Source: Hahella sp. HN01 (GTDB lineage Bacteria; Pseudomonadota; Gammaproteobacteria; Pseudomonadales; Oleiphilaceae). From it: 64,000 nt of DNA. The stretch lies in the NCBI RefSeq assembly GCF_018986435.1, contig NZ_JAHMIN010000001.1, positions 27,003 to 91,002 of the forward strand, given 5' to 3'. The notes beneath the pieces are model-generated. The model saw only the letters and a program-made list of their open reading frames with translations. It was not told the origin of the DNA and did not search any database. This document shows, in pieces, positions 16,204 to 24,183 of the stretch. The first letter of the stretch is position 1. Each line of letters starts with the position of its first letter. The position numbers and the translations under genes are program-made.

Positions 16204-16914
16204 TCACACGCTCGCCAATGCCAGGTTTATCCGACGATTACCCTTGCCTTTATTTTCGATTTTCCCTATCACAACAGGGCCAATTTCAGCGGTGTTTTTT
16301 ACATGAGTACCGCCGCAGGGCTGTAAATCAACGCCGTCCACGCTCACCAGCCTGACTTGGCCTGCGCCTCTTGGCGGCTGCACGGACAATGTTCGGACCA
16401 GCTCTGGCTGGGCGTCTAGCTCTTCATCGGTAATCCAACGATAACTGACAGGATGACCCGCTGTGACCAACGCGTTAATTCGGTTTTCCAACTCCTCTTT
16501 GTCGGGAGAATAATCCAGATAGAAGTCCAGGCGACCTTTGTCCGCGGATATATTGCCTCCGGTTACAGGCGCTTCTATCAGGGAACACAATAAATGCAGA
16601 CAGGTATGCATCCGCATGTGCGCATAGCGACGCTCCCAGTCGATACGAAGCGTCAGTTCCATGCCTTCCTTCAAGCCTTCTGAACTGTCCAGAATGTGCA
16701 AGATTCCTTCGCCGTCCGGGTCTTTGCGGGTGTCTATCACCTTCCAGATCCGAGCATCCCAGCTTTCCAGCTCACCCGTATCACCGGGCTGTCCACCGCC
16801 CAGAGGATAAAATATCGTCTTATCCAGCAATACTGCGTTTTCCTTGATCGCAACTACCCTGGCGACACACTCTTTTGCGTATGCGTCTTCTCTGAACAGC
16901 TCCTGCATCATCAT
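16204..16914 (-). CDS. Alanyl-tRNA editing protein AlaX (trans-editing hydrolase)
   Basis: About 236 residues, the size of medium AlaX. These free-standing relatives of the AlaRS editing domain hydrolyse Ser- or Gly-tRNA(Ala) in the cytoplasm. The zinc ligands are present as HTCLH (HxxxH) near residue 100 and PCGGTH (CxxxH) near 205, with the glycine-rich FYPLGGGQPGDTG at about 35-47. Three consecutive ATG codons follow a weak AGGG site and the first was chosen, so the N-terminus is uncertain by two residues; a GTG two codons earlier is also possible. It is followed directly by the WG-repeat gene. Confidence 0.9.
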   Translation of the reverse strand: MMMQELFREDAYAKECVARVVAIKENAVLLDKTIFYPLGGGQPGDTGELESWDARIWKVIDTRKDPDGEGILHILDSSEGLKEGMELTLRIDWERRYAHMRMHTCLHLLCSLIEAPVTGGNISADKGRLDFYLDYSPDKEELENRINALVTAGHPVSYRWITDEELDAQPELVRTLSVQPPRGAGQVRLVSVDGVDLQPCGGTHVKNTAEIGPVVIGKIENKGKGNRRINLALASV

Positions 16915-16985
16915 TATCACCCTGCGCTACGTATATGCTTTTCTTGCTTTTCCGTTACCAATGCCCGCGCCTTTTTCTATAACTC

Positions 16986-17318
16986 TCAGGCGGGCTTATC
17001 TTGCACCAGCACCCAAGGCGCTACAACAACCGCCCATAGTTCATAGCTTTCGTCATGCCAGCGCTGCGCCGTCTCCGCCGTCACGCCACCCAGCTCGCCG
17101 GATTTGATCCAGGCTTCTACCTTTTGTTTGTCGTCCTGGGCCACCGCTGCGGCCATTTCTATCAAATCAAGCTCTGCGGACACCAATACGACTTGCCCCT
17201 TCGCATAAAAACGCTCCAGCTCGCGCCAATTAATTCTCGCTGTATCAGACACCAGCTTCGCGCGCAGCTCATCAGCAGGAGACAAGGGTTCACCAGCGTT
17301 ATTAATCTCTGTCATCAA
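16986..17318 (-). CDS. DUF2288 domain protein
   Basis: 110 residues matching the small DUF2288 family of gammaproteobacteria and cyanobacteria (LRAKLVSDTARINWRELERFYAKG, then WHDESYELWAVVVAPWVLVQ). No signal peptide, membrane segment or catalytic motif is visible; it should be a cytoplasmic all-helical protein. Its function is unknown. It starts with two ATG codons in a row and is followed 70 bases later by the AlaX gene, possibly in one transcript. Confidence 0.8.
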   Translation of the reverse strand: MMTEINNAGEPLSPADELRAKLVSDTARINWRELERFYAKGQVVLVSAELDLIEMAAAVAQDDKQKVEAWIKSGELGGVTAETAQRWHDESYELWAVVVAPWVLVQDKPA

Positions 17319-17582
17319 TCATTCTCTAATCAGTTAACTTTCAGAATGTCAGGCTGGCGGACATTATCAGAAATGCATGGAGCAATATCCACTCTTACGG
17401 TTCGGGCATGTCATTGGGAATAGCTAGCAGTGACGGTTTACAGGCCAAACGCGCGAAAATAGAAGCCGGATATAAGACTTAGGACTCGAAAATATCGTAA
17501 TAAGAAAGAGAGAAGAGGAAGAGAAGAAATAGTCGAGATGGGGTGAGGCGTATCGAGTGTGTTGAGCAAATAGCGGAATAAG

Positions 17583-17741
17583 TTAACGCCACTCCCCGGC
17601 AAGCTGCCGGGTGTGACGTTTTTGCGCAGCGCGTTTAGCGCCAGCGCTCTTTTCGTGGATTCCCCCTTTTCGCATCAAAGGGTTAATTGCGTGGGGATTT
17701 CTTGCTTTCACAATAGCCTTGCGGCCCGCTTTTTTACTCAT
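17583..17741 (-). CDS. Small basic protein, 52 residues, next to rtcB
   Basis: A short gene with a good ribosome site (TTGGAGAATGCAATT before the ATG), 45 bases after rtcB on the same strand. The product is very basic, with about a third Lys/Arg/His. It begins MSKKAGRKAIVKARNPHAIN, continues LMRKGGIHEKSAGAK, and ends near GEWR. The composition and the RNP-like RKGG core suggest binding to RNA or the ribosome. It resembles small conserved proteins I have seen in other gammaproteobacteria but I cannot name the family securely. Position downstream of an RNA ligase hints at RNA metabolism. Confidence 0.6.
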   Translation of the reverse strand: MSKKAGRKAIVKARNPHAINPLMRKGGIHEKSAGAKRAAQKRHTRQLAGEWR

Positions 17742-17786
17742 AATTGCATTCTCCAAATTCGCCCTAATGGGCTTTACGGTTTTCGC

Positions 17787-18995
17787 TTATCCTTTGATAC
17801 AGATAAGCTGTTTAAGTTCATGAACCACTTCAACCAAGTCCGATTGATTCTTCATGACTTCATCAATGTCCTTATATGCAGAGGGTATTTCATCCAAAAC
17901 GCCCTTATCCTTTCTACACTCGACGCCCGCCGTCTGTCTCTCAAGGTCATCGCGAGTAAAGCGCTGACGCGCCTGCATACGACTCATTTTACGGCCGGCG
18001 CCATGAGAGCATGAGCAGAAAGACTCCGGATTGCCCTTGCCTCTCACAATGAAGGATCTGGCGCCCATACTTCCTGGAATGATGCCAAGCTGCCCTTCCT
18101 TCGCACTGATCGCGCCCTTACGGGTGACATACACATCCGCGCCATAATGTCGCTCTTTTTGCACGTAATTGTGGTGACAGTTAATCGCCTCACACGTAGT
18201 CGAAAACGGCGGCAAAAACGGTTGCATGGCTCTCAACGTCAAACCAAGCATTTCCTCCCGATTCACTCTTGCGTATTCCTGGGCCCATTCAACTGCATCC
18301 AGATAAGCCGCAAAATGAGGACTGCCTTCTTCAAAGTAGGCCAAGTCCCGATCGGGCAGGTTGGCGATATGTCGAGACATATCTTTACGGGCGCGCTCGA
18401 TAAAATAGCGCCCGATCACGTTACCGATTCCGCGACTACCGGAATGCAGCATCACCCAGACATCCTGGCTTTGGTCAACACACACTTCTATAAAGTGATT
18501 GCCGCCCCCCAGGGTTCCAAGCTGTCGCACCCAGGTCTGTTGCGCTCGCGGCAGCATTTTGCTCAGTTTCGGATGTTGCTCCAGCAGCCTGTCCGCCCCT
18601 GACGCCAGGGATTTGCATGCAGCAAACCTGGACGAGACAGAGGAGTGCGCACGATGCCCGACAGGTACTGCACGTTCAATCGCTGAACGAATCCGGCTTA
18701 AATCGTCCGGCAACTGCGACGCTTTCAGCGACAGCCTGACGGCATTCATGCCGCATCCAATATCCACTCCCACTGCGGACGGAATAATCGCGTTACGAGT
18801 AGGAATCACCGAGCCGACTGTCGCGCCAATGCCAACATGCACGTCCGGCATCGCCGCAATGTGGGAATGAATGATTGGCAGACGCGCCAGGTTCTTCAAT
18901 TGGGACATAGCTTGATATTCCACTTCCGCGGTGAAAATTTTCACCGGTGCGGAACCTGCGTCCCCAGATTTATTTAACTCAATAAAAACAGGCAT
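17787..18995 (-). CDS. rtcB: RtcB family RNA-splicing ligase
   Basis: 402 residues. RtcB joins 2',3'-cyclic-phosphate or 3'-phosphate RNA ends to 5'-OH ends using GTP and manganese. Characteristic elements are in order: MPDVHVGIGATVGSVIPT, the metal-binding cysteine of GVDIGCGMNAV, TLGGGNHFIE, HSGSRGIGN, NCHHNYV, and the guanylylation region with SHGAGRKMSR near residue 330. AGGAAATTT precedes the ATG. In E. coli rtcB is under a sigma-54 regulator, RtcR; no rtcR is adjacent here. A small basic protein gene follows. Confidence 0.93.
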   Translation of the reverse strand: MPVFIELNKSGDAGSAPVKIFTAEVEYQAMSQLKNLARLPIIHSHIAAMPDVHVGIGATVGSVIPTRNAIIPSAVGVDIGCGMNAVRLSLKASQLPDDLSRIRSAIERAVPVGHRAHSSVSSRFAACKSLASGADRLLEQHPKLSKMLPRAQQTWVRQLGTLGGGNHFIEVCVDQSQDVWVMLHSGSRGIGNVIGRYFIERARKDMSRHIANLPDRDLAYFEEGSPHFAAYLDAVEWAQEYARVNREEMLGLTLRAMQPFLPPFSTTCEAINCHHNYVQKERHYGADVYVTRKGAISAKEGQLGIIPGSMGARSFIVRGKGNPESFCSCSHGAGRKMSRMQARQRFTRDDLERQTAGVECRKDKGVLDEIPSAYKDIDEVMKNQSDLVEVVHELKQLICIKG

Positions 18996-19512
18996 AAATT
19001 TCCTGCGCCGACACTAACAAACTAAGGGTCGACGTCCTTACATGGCCTTACTTGCCCGCGCCAACGCGCCGATAAGAAGGCCTTCTTCATGGAAATGAGC
19101 CACAACGAGAGGGGATTAAAACGCAAAAACCCCGATCAACGTCAGTCAACCGGGGTTTTCGTGTGGAGGGTCCCGGCTCGAAAGGCTCTATTTATTCGCC
19201 TTTCAAGCCAACGCACTTGAAAGGCTTCTAGTCTGATTTTTTGCTCTGACTGATCAACACTTTCAAATGCCTCCTTAAATTCTGGTTTCTAGTTGGCTTC
19301 CTACTATTTGAACCACAACAGACTGTGGATTTTGTTTCCAGCGAAAGCCGCTTAACTGAAAACTAAGCGCGGCATGATACGGTATGGAGTCACCCCACGC
19401 AACAGCAAAGTTCCCCTGGGGGAACTCTATGATGAATACCTTATCTATCTGTGTAAAACTCAGACTGATACTCCATGGATAAAGAGTTCAACAAGAAAAA
19501 GGGGATGGCCGC
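18996..19512. other. Non-coding region with two strong hairpins and a dyad
   Basis: 517 bases without a convincing gene. Besides the terminator-like stem at 19126-19159, there is a perfect ten-base-pair stem GCCTTTCAAG/CTTGAAAGGC (19198-19225) followed on the plus strand by a T-run at 19237-19242, so a short independent transcript is possible. At 19409-19426 lies AGTTCCCC-TG-GGGGAACT, an 18-base dyad that could be an operator for the gene at 19513. Confidence 0.4.
19126..19159. terminator. Strong terminator-like hairpin
   Basis: AAAACCCC/CGGGGTTTT arms around a 17-base loop, with A and T runs on either side. It lies upstream of the divergent rtcB start, so it terminates no identified gene and may belong to an unrecognised short RNA. 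Confidence 0.55.
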
Positions 19513-19788
19513 ATGTTCGATTTCACTGACATAGCACACTGGGCTCAACTGCTATTGGTGCTGGGAATTGCTTTTTCAGCTTACTTTTTACTGTTGCTCA
19601 TATTAGAACAATGGACCATTAAGAGAGGAAGACTCAAGCCTCTGAAAAACACCAATTGGGATGACGTTCGCCAGTTGCGGGATCGGGGCCAACTATACTG
19701 GGCTATACGCCGCTTGCGCCAACTGAAGCGAAGGAAAGGGGTCAGATTAAACTACGAGGATGCCTGGAAAGCTCTGAATGACCTATAG
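19513..19788 (+). CDS. Small inner-membrane protein of unknown function
   Basis: 91 residues. One hydrophobic segment (about residues 10-32, LLLVLGIAFSAYFLLLLIL) is followed by a strongly basic cytoplasmic tail (RRLRQLKRRKGVRL). AAAAAGGGGATGG precedes the ATG. By the positive-inside rule the tail should face the cytoplasm. I do not recognise a family. The upstream region contains an 18-base dyad (19409-19426). Confidence 0.6.
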   Translation: MFDFTDIAHWAQLLLVLGIAFSAYFLLLLILEQWTIKRGRLKPLKNTNWDDVRQLRDRGQLYWAIRRLRQLKRRKGVRLNYEDAWKALNDL

Positions 19789-19918
19789 TCAATTCGTAAT
19801 CCTCTATTTCTTCGCCGATTCTCGTACTTCTGTCACAAACTGACGTTAAATGTCACTTTGCACCTAACGCCCCTAATAACAAACCACATAACATTCTGTT
19901 TTTATTGAAAAAACAAAA

Positions 19919-19935
19919 TTGGCACGCAAATAGCT
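19919..19935 (+). promoter_or_regulatory. Sigma-54 (RpoN) promoter, -24/-12
   Basis: TTGGCACGCAAATAGCT matches the consensus TTGGCACGnnnnTTGCA with correct spacing (GG at 19921, GC at 19933) and perfect -24 half. Transcription would start near 19946, some 25 bases before the 67-residue gene. AT-rich DNA upstream could hold enhancer sites, none of which I can assign. Confidence 0.7.
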
Positions 19936-19970
19936 TATTAGATGGCAAGGATTTTTCTGGAGCGCGTTAG

Positions 19971-20174
19971 ATGGCTAAATCGACAAAAGTTATCCACATC
20001 AGCAATACCCGACCCTCGTCGGCGCTGAATGCGCTCAACCGTATTACAGGCCTGGATTGGGGCAGAATGCCCAAATCACTGGTAAATGATATTGCGGAAG
20101 CAGCGCAACAGGAATGTGAAGAGGAGCCCAATCGGGCGCAACCCAGCCTCATGAATACCATGAAAGCCGGGTAG
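19971..20174 (+). CDS. Small hypothetical protein behind a sigma-54 promoter
   Basis: 67 residues, beginning MAKSTKVIHISNTRPSSA. It has no signal peptide or membrane segment, and a Glu-rich stretch QQECEEEPN at about 46-54. A CTGGAG site lies 11-16 bases before the ATG. I recognise no family. What marks it out is the well-formed sigma-54 promoter 36-52 bases upstream, implying expression only with an activator, for example under nitrogen, stress or flagellar control. Confidence 0.6.
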   Translation: MAKSTKVIHISNTRPSSALNALNRITGLDWGRMPKSLVNDIAEAAQQECEEEPNRAQPSLMNTMKAG

Positions 20175-20200
20175 CAAATCAGGAATGTCTTAGAGAAATA

Positions 20201-20689
20201 TCAGGCGGAGCGTTGGTTGGTCGCCGCCTGTTCGCTGGCGTGGCGTTGTACGTAGAGCTCTTCCACCGCAAAAGTTTCACCGTCCCGGGTTCCACCGCAG
20301 CAGGCTTTCATATAAGTGATCTCACCCTGCACTTCCAGCGTCACACAGCCTGAAAGCATAGTTGATGTGCTTGTGCTCAATTTCGCCTCATCAACCATTA
20401 CCGCAAACTCGCCACGATCATCACGATACATGATCCACAGAGAAACAGGCTGTTCTGGTGGCGTCAAAAAACGCAACCATACGGCAGCGTTAAACGTTTT
20501 CTTTACTTTGGGGGCCCGTTTTGGCGTTGGCGCTTCCGCCTTGGCGCTTTTGCGCAACATGCGCACGAAATCAAGCCGCGAGCCTTTGTCCAGCGATCTG
20601 CTTTGTTTTGACGGATCTACGTACTCGGTACGAGGCACGTCCGCCAAAACCTTCAACTTCAATAACTTGCTTGGCATCGCCGAAGACAT
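20201..20689 (-). CDS. Hypothetical protein
   Basis: 162 residues from the ATG that follows a near-perfect AGGAGG. Residues ~35-60 are rich in Lys/Ala/Pro (AEAPTPKRAPKVKK) and look like a flexible linker. The second half (WLRFLTPPEQPVSLWIMYRDDRGEFAVMVDE, then VTLEVQGEITYMKACCGG) reads as an alternating beta-rich domain with a CC pair. No family recognised and no export signal. It stands alone on the minus strand. Confidence 0.6.
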   Translation of the reverse strand: MSSAMPSKLLKLKVLADVPRTEYVDPSKQSRSLDKGSRLDFVRMLRKSAKAEAPTPKRAPKVKKTFNAAVWLRFLTPPEQPVSLWIMYRDDRGEFAVMVDEAKLSTSTSTMLSGCVTLEVQGEITYMKACCGGTRDGETFAVEELYVQRHASEQAATNQRSA

Positions 20690-20860
20690 TCCCACCTCCT
20701 GTTCATCATTGCTCTACTTTAATCATTCGGCCATCGACAAAGAGTGAGCATTCTCCCCCGCAACCTGCCCATTAGCGCACACTTTTACCAAACAAAACAT
20801 GCCGCAACAGAACGTTACAACCCTGTGTTATACTGCCTCTCCATTTTTGGAGAGATAACC

Positions 20861-21142
20861 ATGCTGAAGGTAAATGAGTATTTTAACGGCAGAGTAAAAT
20901 CCATCGCTTTCCAAACAGCGACTCTGCCGGCGACGGTCGGCGTCATGATTCCTGGAGACTATGAATTTTCCACCAGTCAACACGAGACGATGACCGTTGT
21001 AAGCGGAGCCTTGAGCGTCAAGCTGCCCGGAAGCGAAAGCTGGACGCGATTCAATGCGGGGGACCGGTTTGAAATACCGGCAAACGCCACATTTAATCTG
21101 AAGGTTGCAGTTGACACCGCTTATCTGTGCACTTACGGGTAA
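20861..21142 (+). CDS. ppnP: Pyrimidine/purine nucleoside phosphorylase (YaiE/DUF1255 family)
   Basis: 94 residues, the usual length of PpnP, a small cupin that splits nucleosides with phosphate. The sequence [16 protein letters not shown], then [24 protein letters not shown] and the F-x-I-P-A-N cupin strand ([13 protein letters not shown]) are diagnostic. The start is the ATG after TTGGAGAGATAACC; an in-frame upstream extension lacks homology. It is a single gene with its own promoter region. Confidence 0.93.
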   Translation: MLKVNEYFNGRVKSIAFQTATLPATVGVMIPGDYEFSTSQHETMTVVSGALSVKLPGSESWTRFNAGDRFEIPANATFNLKVAVDTAYLCTYG

Positions 21143-21316
21143 AAGCGTATATACAGTAGCCGCCCAATACGCCCTAGGACACCCTTTTTTTCATTTTGAA
21201 ACAAGTCGTTAGCCAAGCCGGCAACATAGCAAAAATGCATTAGGGTTGAAATCGTCCATATGGCCGCCATCTAATAAAGTTAATATTCAAAACCAACCAA
21301 TTCGGGACAAGACAAA

Positions 21317-21700
21317 ATGAATGAATCTCAATCCCCCGAGATGACTATGGACGTCAATAATCTGTATCTGGAAGAAGTGATCACAGATCAGAAAATCGGC
21401 GCTATCAGACGCCTGACGCCAGTTGACGCCAACGGCGCCAAAGATGAGTCGCGCAAAGTACTGTACTACGGACAAACCCAAATGATGACTCCAGCCGGCG
21501 CCCTGCCTCTGAACTTCGAGCTGGAAGCGGACTCCCTGGAACACGCCGTAAAAATGTTCTCCGAAGCAGCAAACAAAGCGATGCACCAGACCATCGAGGA
21601 ACTTAAAGAGATGCGCAGACAAGCCGCCTCTTCCATCGTTGTTCCTGGCCAGGAAGGCATGGGCGGCATGCCCGGCGGCGGTAAGATTCAGCTACGCTAA
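21317..21700 (+). CDS. Conserved-looking cytoplasmic hypothetical protein
   Basis: 127 residues with no signal peptide. The middle (VLYYGQTQMMTPAGALPLNFELEADSLEHAVKMFSEAANKAM) predicts a beta region followed by an amphipathic helix that continues into QTIEELKEMRRQAAS. The C-terminus is Gly/Met-rich (GMGGMPGGGK) and probably flexible. I recognise no family. A strong terminator follows, so it is a single-gene unit. Confidence 0.65.
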   Translation: MNESQSPEMTMDVNNLYLEEVITDQKIGAIRRLTPVDANGAKDESRKVLYYGQTQMMTPAGALPLNFELEADSLEHAVKMFSEAANKAMHQTIEELKEMRRQAASSIVVPGQEGMGGMPGGGKIQLR

Positions 21701-21730
21701 GCCGTACTTTTAAGTCAGCAGACTTTGCCC

Positions 21731-21762
21731 AATAAAAAAGCGCCCGAAGGCGCTTTTTTATT
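21731..21762. terminator. Bidirectional rho-independent terminator
   Basis: AATAAAAAAGCGCC-CGAA-GGCGCTTTTTTATT: a GC-rich stem with a GNRA-like tetraloop and A/T runs on both sides, between two convergent genes. Confidence 0.92.
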
Positions 21763-21780
21763 GCTTAATTAACTTGCCAA

Positions 21781-23556
21781 TCAGTGACCAGCCACTGGCG
21801 CCACAGCGCCTCTGGGCACGCGAATATCCTCCACCAGATCCTGAATATGGGCGGGCGGTTCCGCAGTCATCTTCGCAACCACCGTAGATACGACGAAGTT
21901 GAAGACCATACCCAGCGTGCCGATGCCTTCTGGTGAAATACCGAACCACCAGTGCTCCGGCGTATTCGCCGCAGGATTCACGAACTTGAAGTAGACGATG
22001 TAGCTGAAGGTGAATATCAGACCTGTCAGCATACCCGCAATCGCGCCCTCTTTGTTCATGCGCTTGTAGAAGATTCCCATAATGATCGCCGGGAAGAAGG
22101 ACGCCGCCGCCAGACCGAAGGCGAACGCCACTACCTGAGCGACAAATCCCGGCGGGTTAATACCGAAATAGCCCGCTACAGCAATGGCCGCCGCCGCCGC
22201 GATACGCGCCGCCAACAGTTCCTGCTTCTCCGAAATATTCGGCATCAGGTTACTCTTCAACAAGTCGTGGGAGATTGAGGTGGATATAACCAGCAACAAT
22301 CCCGCCGCAGTGGACAACGCCGCCGCCAAGCCGCCTGCTGCAATCAGCGCTACTACCCAACCAGGCAATTGCGCAATTTCAGGGTTGGCCAGCACCATGA
22401 TGTCACGGTCGACATAAAGCTCATTCGCGCCTTCTGTCGGAGCATTAGTCAGCATACGCTCGCCACTGGCGCCGCGCTGATCGCTGGCGAAGTCAGGCTT
22501 ACCTGCGAACGCCGCTCCGGCGGAATACTGAATCTTGCCGTCGCCGTTTTTATCCTGCCACGCCAGCAATCCGGCATTTTCCCAGTTCTGGAACCACCCA
22601 GGCAGCTGCTGATATTCCGCATTGTTAACGGTTTGCACCAGATTCAATCGGGCGAAAGAAGCGACTGCAGGCGCAGTGGTGTACAGAATGGCGATGAACA
22701 ACAACGCCCAACCTGCAGACAAGCGCGCATCGCTGACTTTAGGCACAGTGAAGAAACGCACGATAACGTGCGGAAGCCCCGCTGTTCCCACCATCAAAGC
22801 CAGGGTGATTGCGAACGTATCGATAGTGGACTTGGACCCGCTGGTATATTCCGCAAACCCGAGATCAATCGAAATCTGGTTCAGCTTATCCAGCAGATAA
22901 GTGTCCGTTCCCTGCACAGTATCTCCGAACCCAATCTGAGGAATGGGGTTGCCAGTCACCAGTATGGAAATGAAGATGGCCGGGATCATATACGCAAGAA
23001 TCATGACGCAGTATTGCGCCACCTGGGTGTAGGTGATGCCTTTCATGCCTCCGAGCACTGCATAGATAAACACAATGCCCATGCCGATCATGACGCCAAG
23101 GTTGATATCCACTTCGAGATAACGGGAGAACACAATACCTACGCCGCGCATCTGCCCTGCGACATAAGTAAAGGAGATAAAGATAACGCAGACGACCGCC
23201 ACCATCCTCGCCGCTTGAGAGTAGTAACGCTCTCCCACGAACTCAGGCACGGTGAACTTGCCGAACTTGCGCAAATAGGGCGCGAGACACATCGCCAGCA
23301 GCACGTAACCGCCGGTCCATCCCATCAGATAGACCGAGCCGTCGCGACCAACAAACGAAATAATCCCCGCCATGGAGATAAACGACGCCGCCGACATCCA
23401 GTCGGCGCCAGTGGCCATGCCGTTCGCAATCGGGTGCACGCCTTTGCTTGCGACATAATACTCACTGGTAGAACCGGCTCTTGACCAGATTGCTATCCCG
23501 ATATAGAGAGCAAAGGTCGCGCCGACGATTATATATACTAGAACCTGGGTATCCAT
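21781..23556 (-). CDS. Sodium:solute symporter, acetate/carboxylate type (VC_2705-like)
   Basis: 591 residues of the SSS family, with about 13 membrane segments (for example VYIIVGATFALYIGIAIW at the start) and the family motif region GGMKGITYTQVAQYCVM. It belongs to the subgroup that is always preceded by a DUF4212 small subunit and related to ActP, moving acetate or similar short acids with sodium. A hydrophilic insert near residues 320-390 (QDKNGDGKIQYSAG...) is typical of the subgroup. The DUF4212 gene, a CrbS-type sensor and acs nearby support acetate as substrate, but this remains inference. Confidence 0.88.
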   Translation of the reverse strand: MDTQVLVYIIVGATFALYIGIAIWSRAGSTSEYYVASKGVHPIANGMATGADWMSAASFISMAGIISFVGRDGSVYLMGWTGGYVLLAMCLAPYLRKFGKFTVPEFVGERYYSQAARMVAVVCVIFISFTYVAGQMRGVGIVFSRYLEVDINLGVMIGMGIVFIYAVLGGMKGITYTQVAQYCVMILAYMIPAIFISILVTGNPIPQIGFGDTVQGTDTYLLDKLNQISIDLGFAEYTSGSKSTIDTFAITLALMVGTAGLPHVIVRFFTVPKVSDARLSAGWALLFIAILYTTAPAVASFARLNLVQTVNNAEYQQLPGWFQNWENAGLLAWQDKNGDGKIQYSAGAAFAGKPDFASDQRGASGERMLTNAPTEGANELYVDRDIMVLANPEIAQLPGWVVALIAAGGLAAALSTAAGLLLVISTSISHDLLKSNLMPNISEKQELLAARIAAAAAIAVAGYFGINPPGFVAQVVAFAFGLAAASFFPAIIMGIFYKRMNKEGAIAGMLTGLIFTFSYIVYFKFVNPAANTPEHWWFGISPEGIGTLGMVFNFVVSTVVAKMTAEPPAHIQDLVEDIRVPRGAVAPVAGH

Positions 23557-23574
23557 ATAGGCCTCCTACTACGT

Positions 23575-23841
23575 TTATTCTTCGTGTACGTCATGTTTGC
23601 GGTCCAGCTTGTTCATACGCCAGACATACACAAATATCAGTACAACAAAGGTGTAGATGGAGCCCTGCTGGGCGAACCAGAAACCTAAGGGGAAACCACC
23701 AATTTTGATAGTGTCCAGAGCATCCACGAAGAGGATGCCGCAGCCATAGGAGACGACGAACCAAATCGTCAATAGTGTAAACAGTAGTTTCAGGTTGGCG
23801 CGCCAATAAGCGGCCTTGGCCGAAGCTTTTTCACTCGACAT
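23575..23841 (-). CDS. DUF4212 symporter small subunit
   Basis: 88 residues with two membrane segments (LLFTLLTIWFVVSYGCGILF and GSIYTFVVLIFVYVWRMN) and the conserved central IGGFPLGFWFAQQGS and C-terminal NKLDRKH. This is the DUF4212 protein found next to VC_2705-type sodium symporters. It lies 18 bases before the symporter gene and is cotranscribed. The upstream region has two copies of a dyad shared with acs. Confidence 0.92.
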   Translation of the reverse strand: MSSEKASAKAAYWRANLKLLFTLLTIWFVVSYGCGILFVDALDTIKIGGFPLGFWFAQQGSIYTFVVLIFVYVWRMNKLDRKHDVHEE

Positions 23842-23909
23842 ACCGACTCCTCCGCGTTGTTATTTTTATCGGTGTAATCAAGATAACACTGCCGCCCCGA
23901 GAGAAAATC

Positions 23910-23923
23910 TAGACCTTGGTATA
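23910..23923. promoter_or_regulatory. TAGACCTTGGTATA dyad, candidate CrbR/ErdR-type site 1
   Basis: The form TA-n-ACC-TT-GGT-n-TA. This exact 14-mer recurs upstream of acs at 30546-30559. It is 69 bases upstream of the DUF4212 start. Confidence 0.5.
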
Positions 23924-23996
23924 AGTATTTTTGCCTATAAATTTCAGGATGTTACGTATAAAGGTCAAAGACATTTCCGACCAAAGTCTACGCAAT

Positions 23997-24010
23997 TAGA
24001 CATAGGTATA
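23997..24010. promoter_or_regulatory. TAGACATAGGTATA, candidate CrbR/ErdR-type site 2
   Basis: Matches site 1 at 12 of 14 positions in the same orientation, 87 bases (about eight helical turns) further from the symporter operon. Confidence 0.35.
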
Positions 24011-24183
24011 AACCGAAATAAACACCCTTGCGCATGGTCAAAATAACTACACGAATAACGAAGCGGCGCAATATATTTCAATATGTAAATAGAAGAACAA
24101 AGGAAAACTTAGAAATATCCCCCTTGCCCGCTTATCATTGAGACTCGCGCCATTAAATTCCCGCAACCAAGATAAGTCCGCTG

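Larger units (their letters stand above)
23842..24183. other. Divergent promoter region between symporter operon and sensor kinase
   Basis: 342 AT-rich bases between two divergent operons. It contains two dyads of the TAGACCTTGGTATA type (23910-23923 and 23997-24010). No open reading frame or terminator is evident. Both promoters must lie here. Confidence 0.6.

Noticed and set aside
22369-23484. A 371-codon plus-strand frame inside the symporter gene
   Set aside because: Antisense to a conserved membrane protein; extremely rich in His, Arg and Asp, with no recognisable domain.
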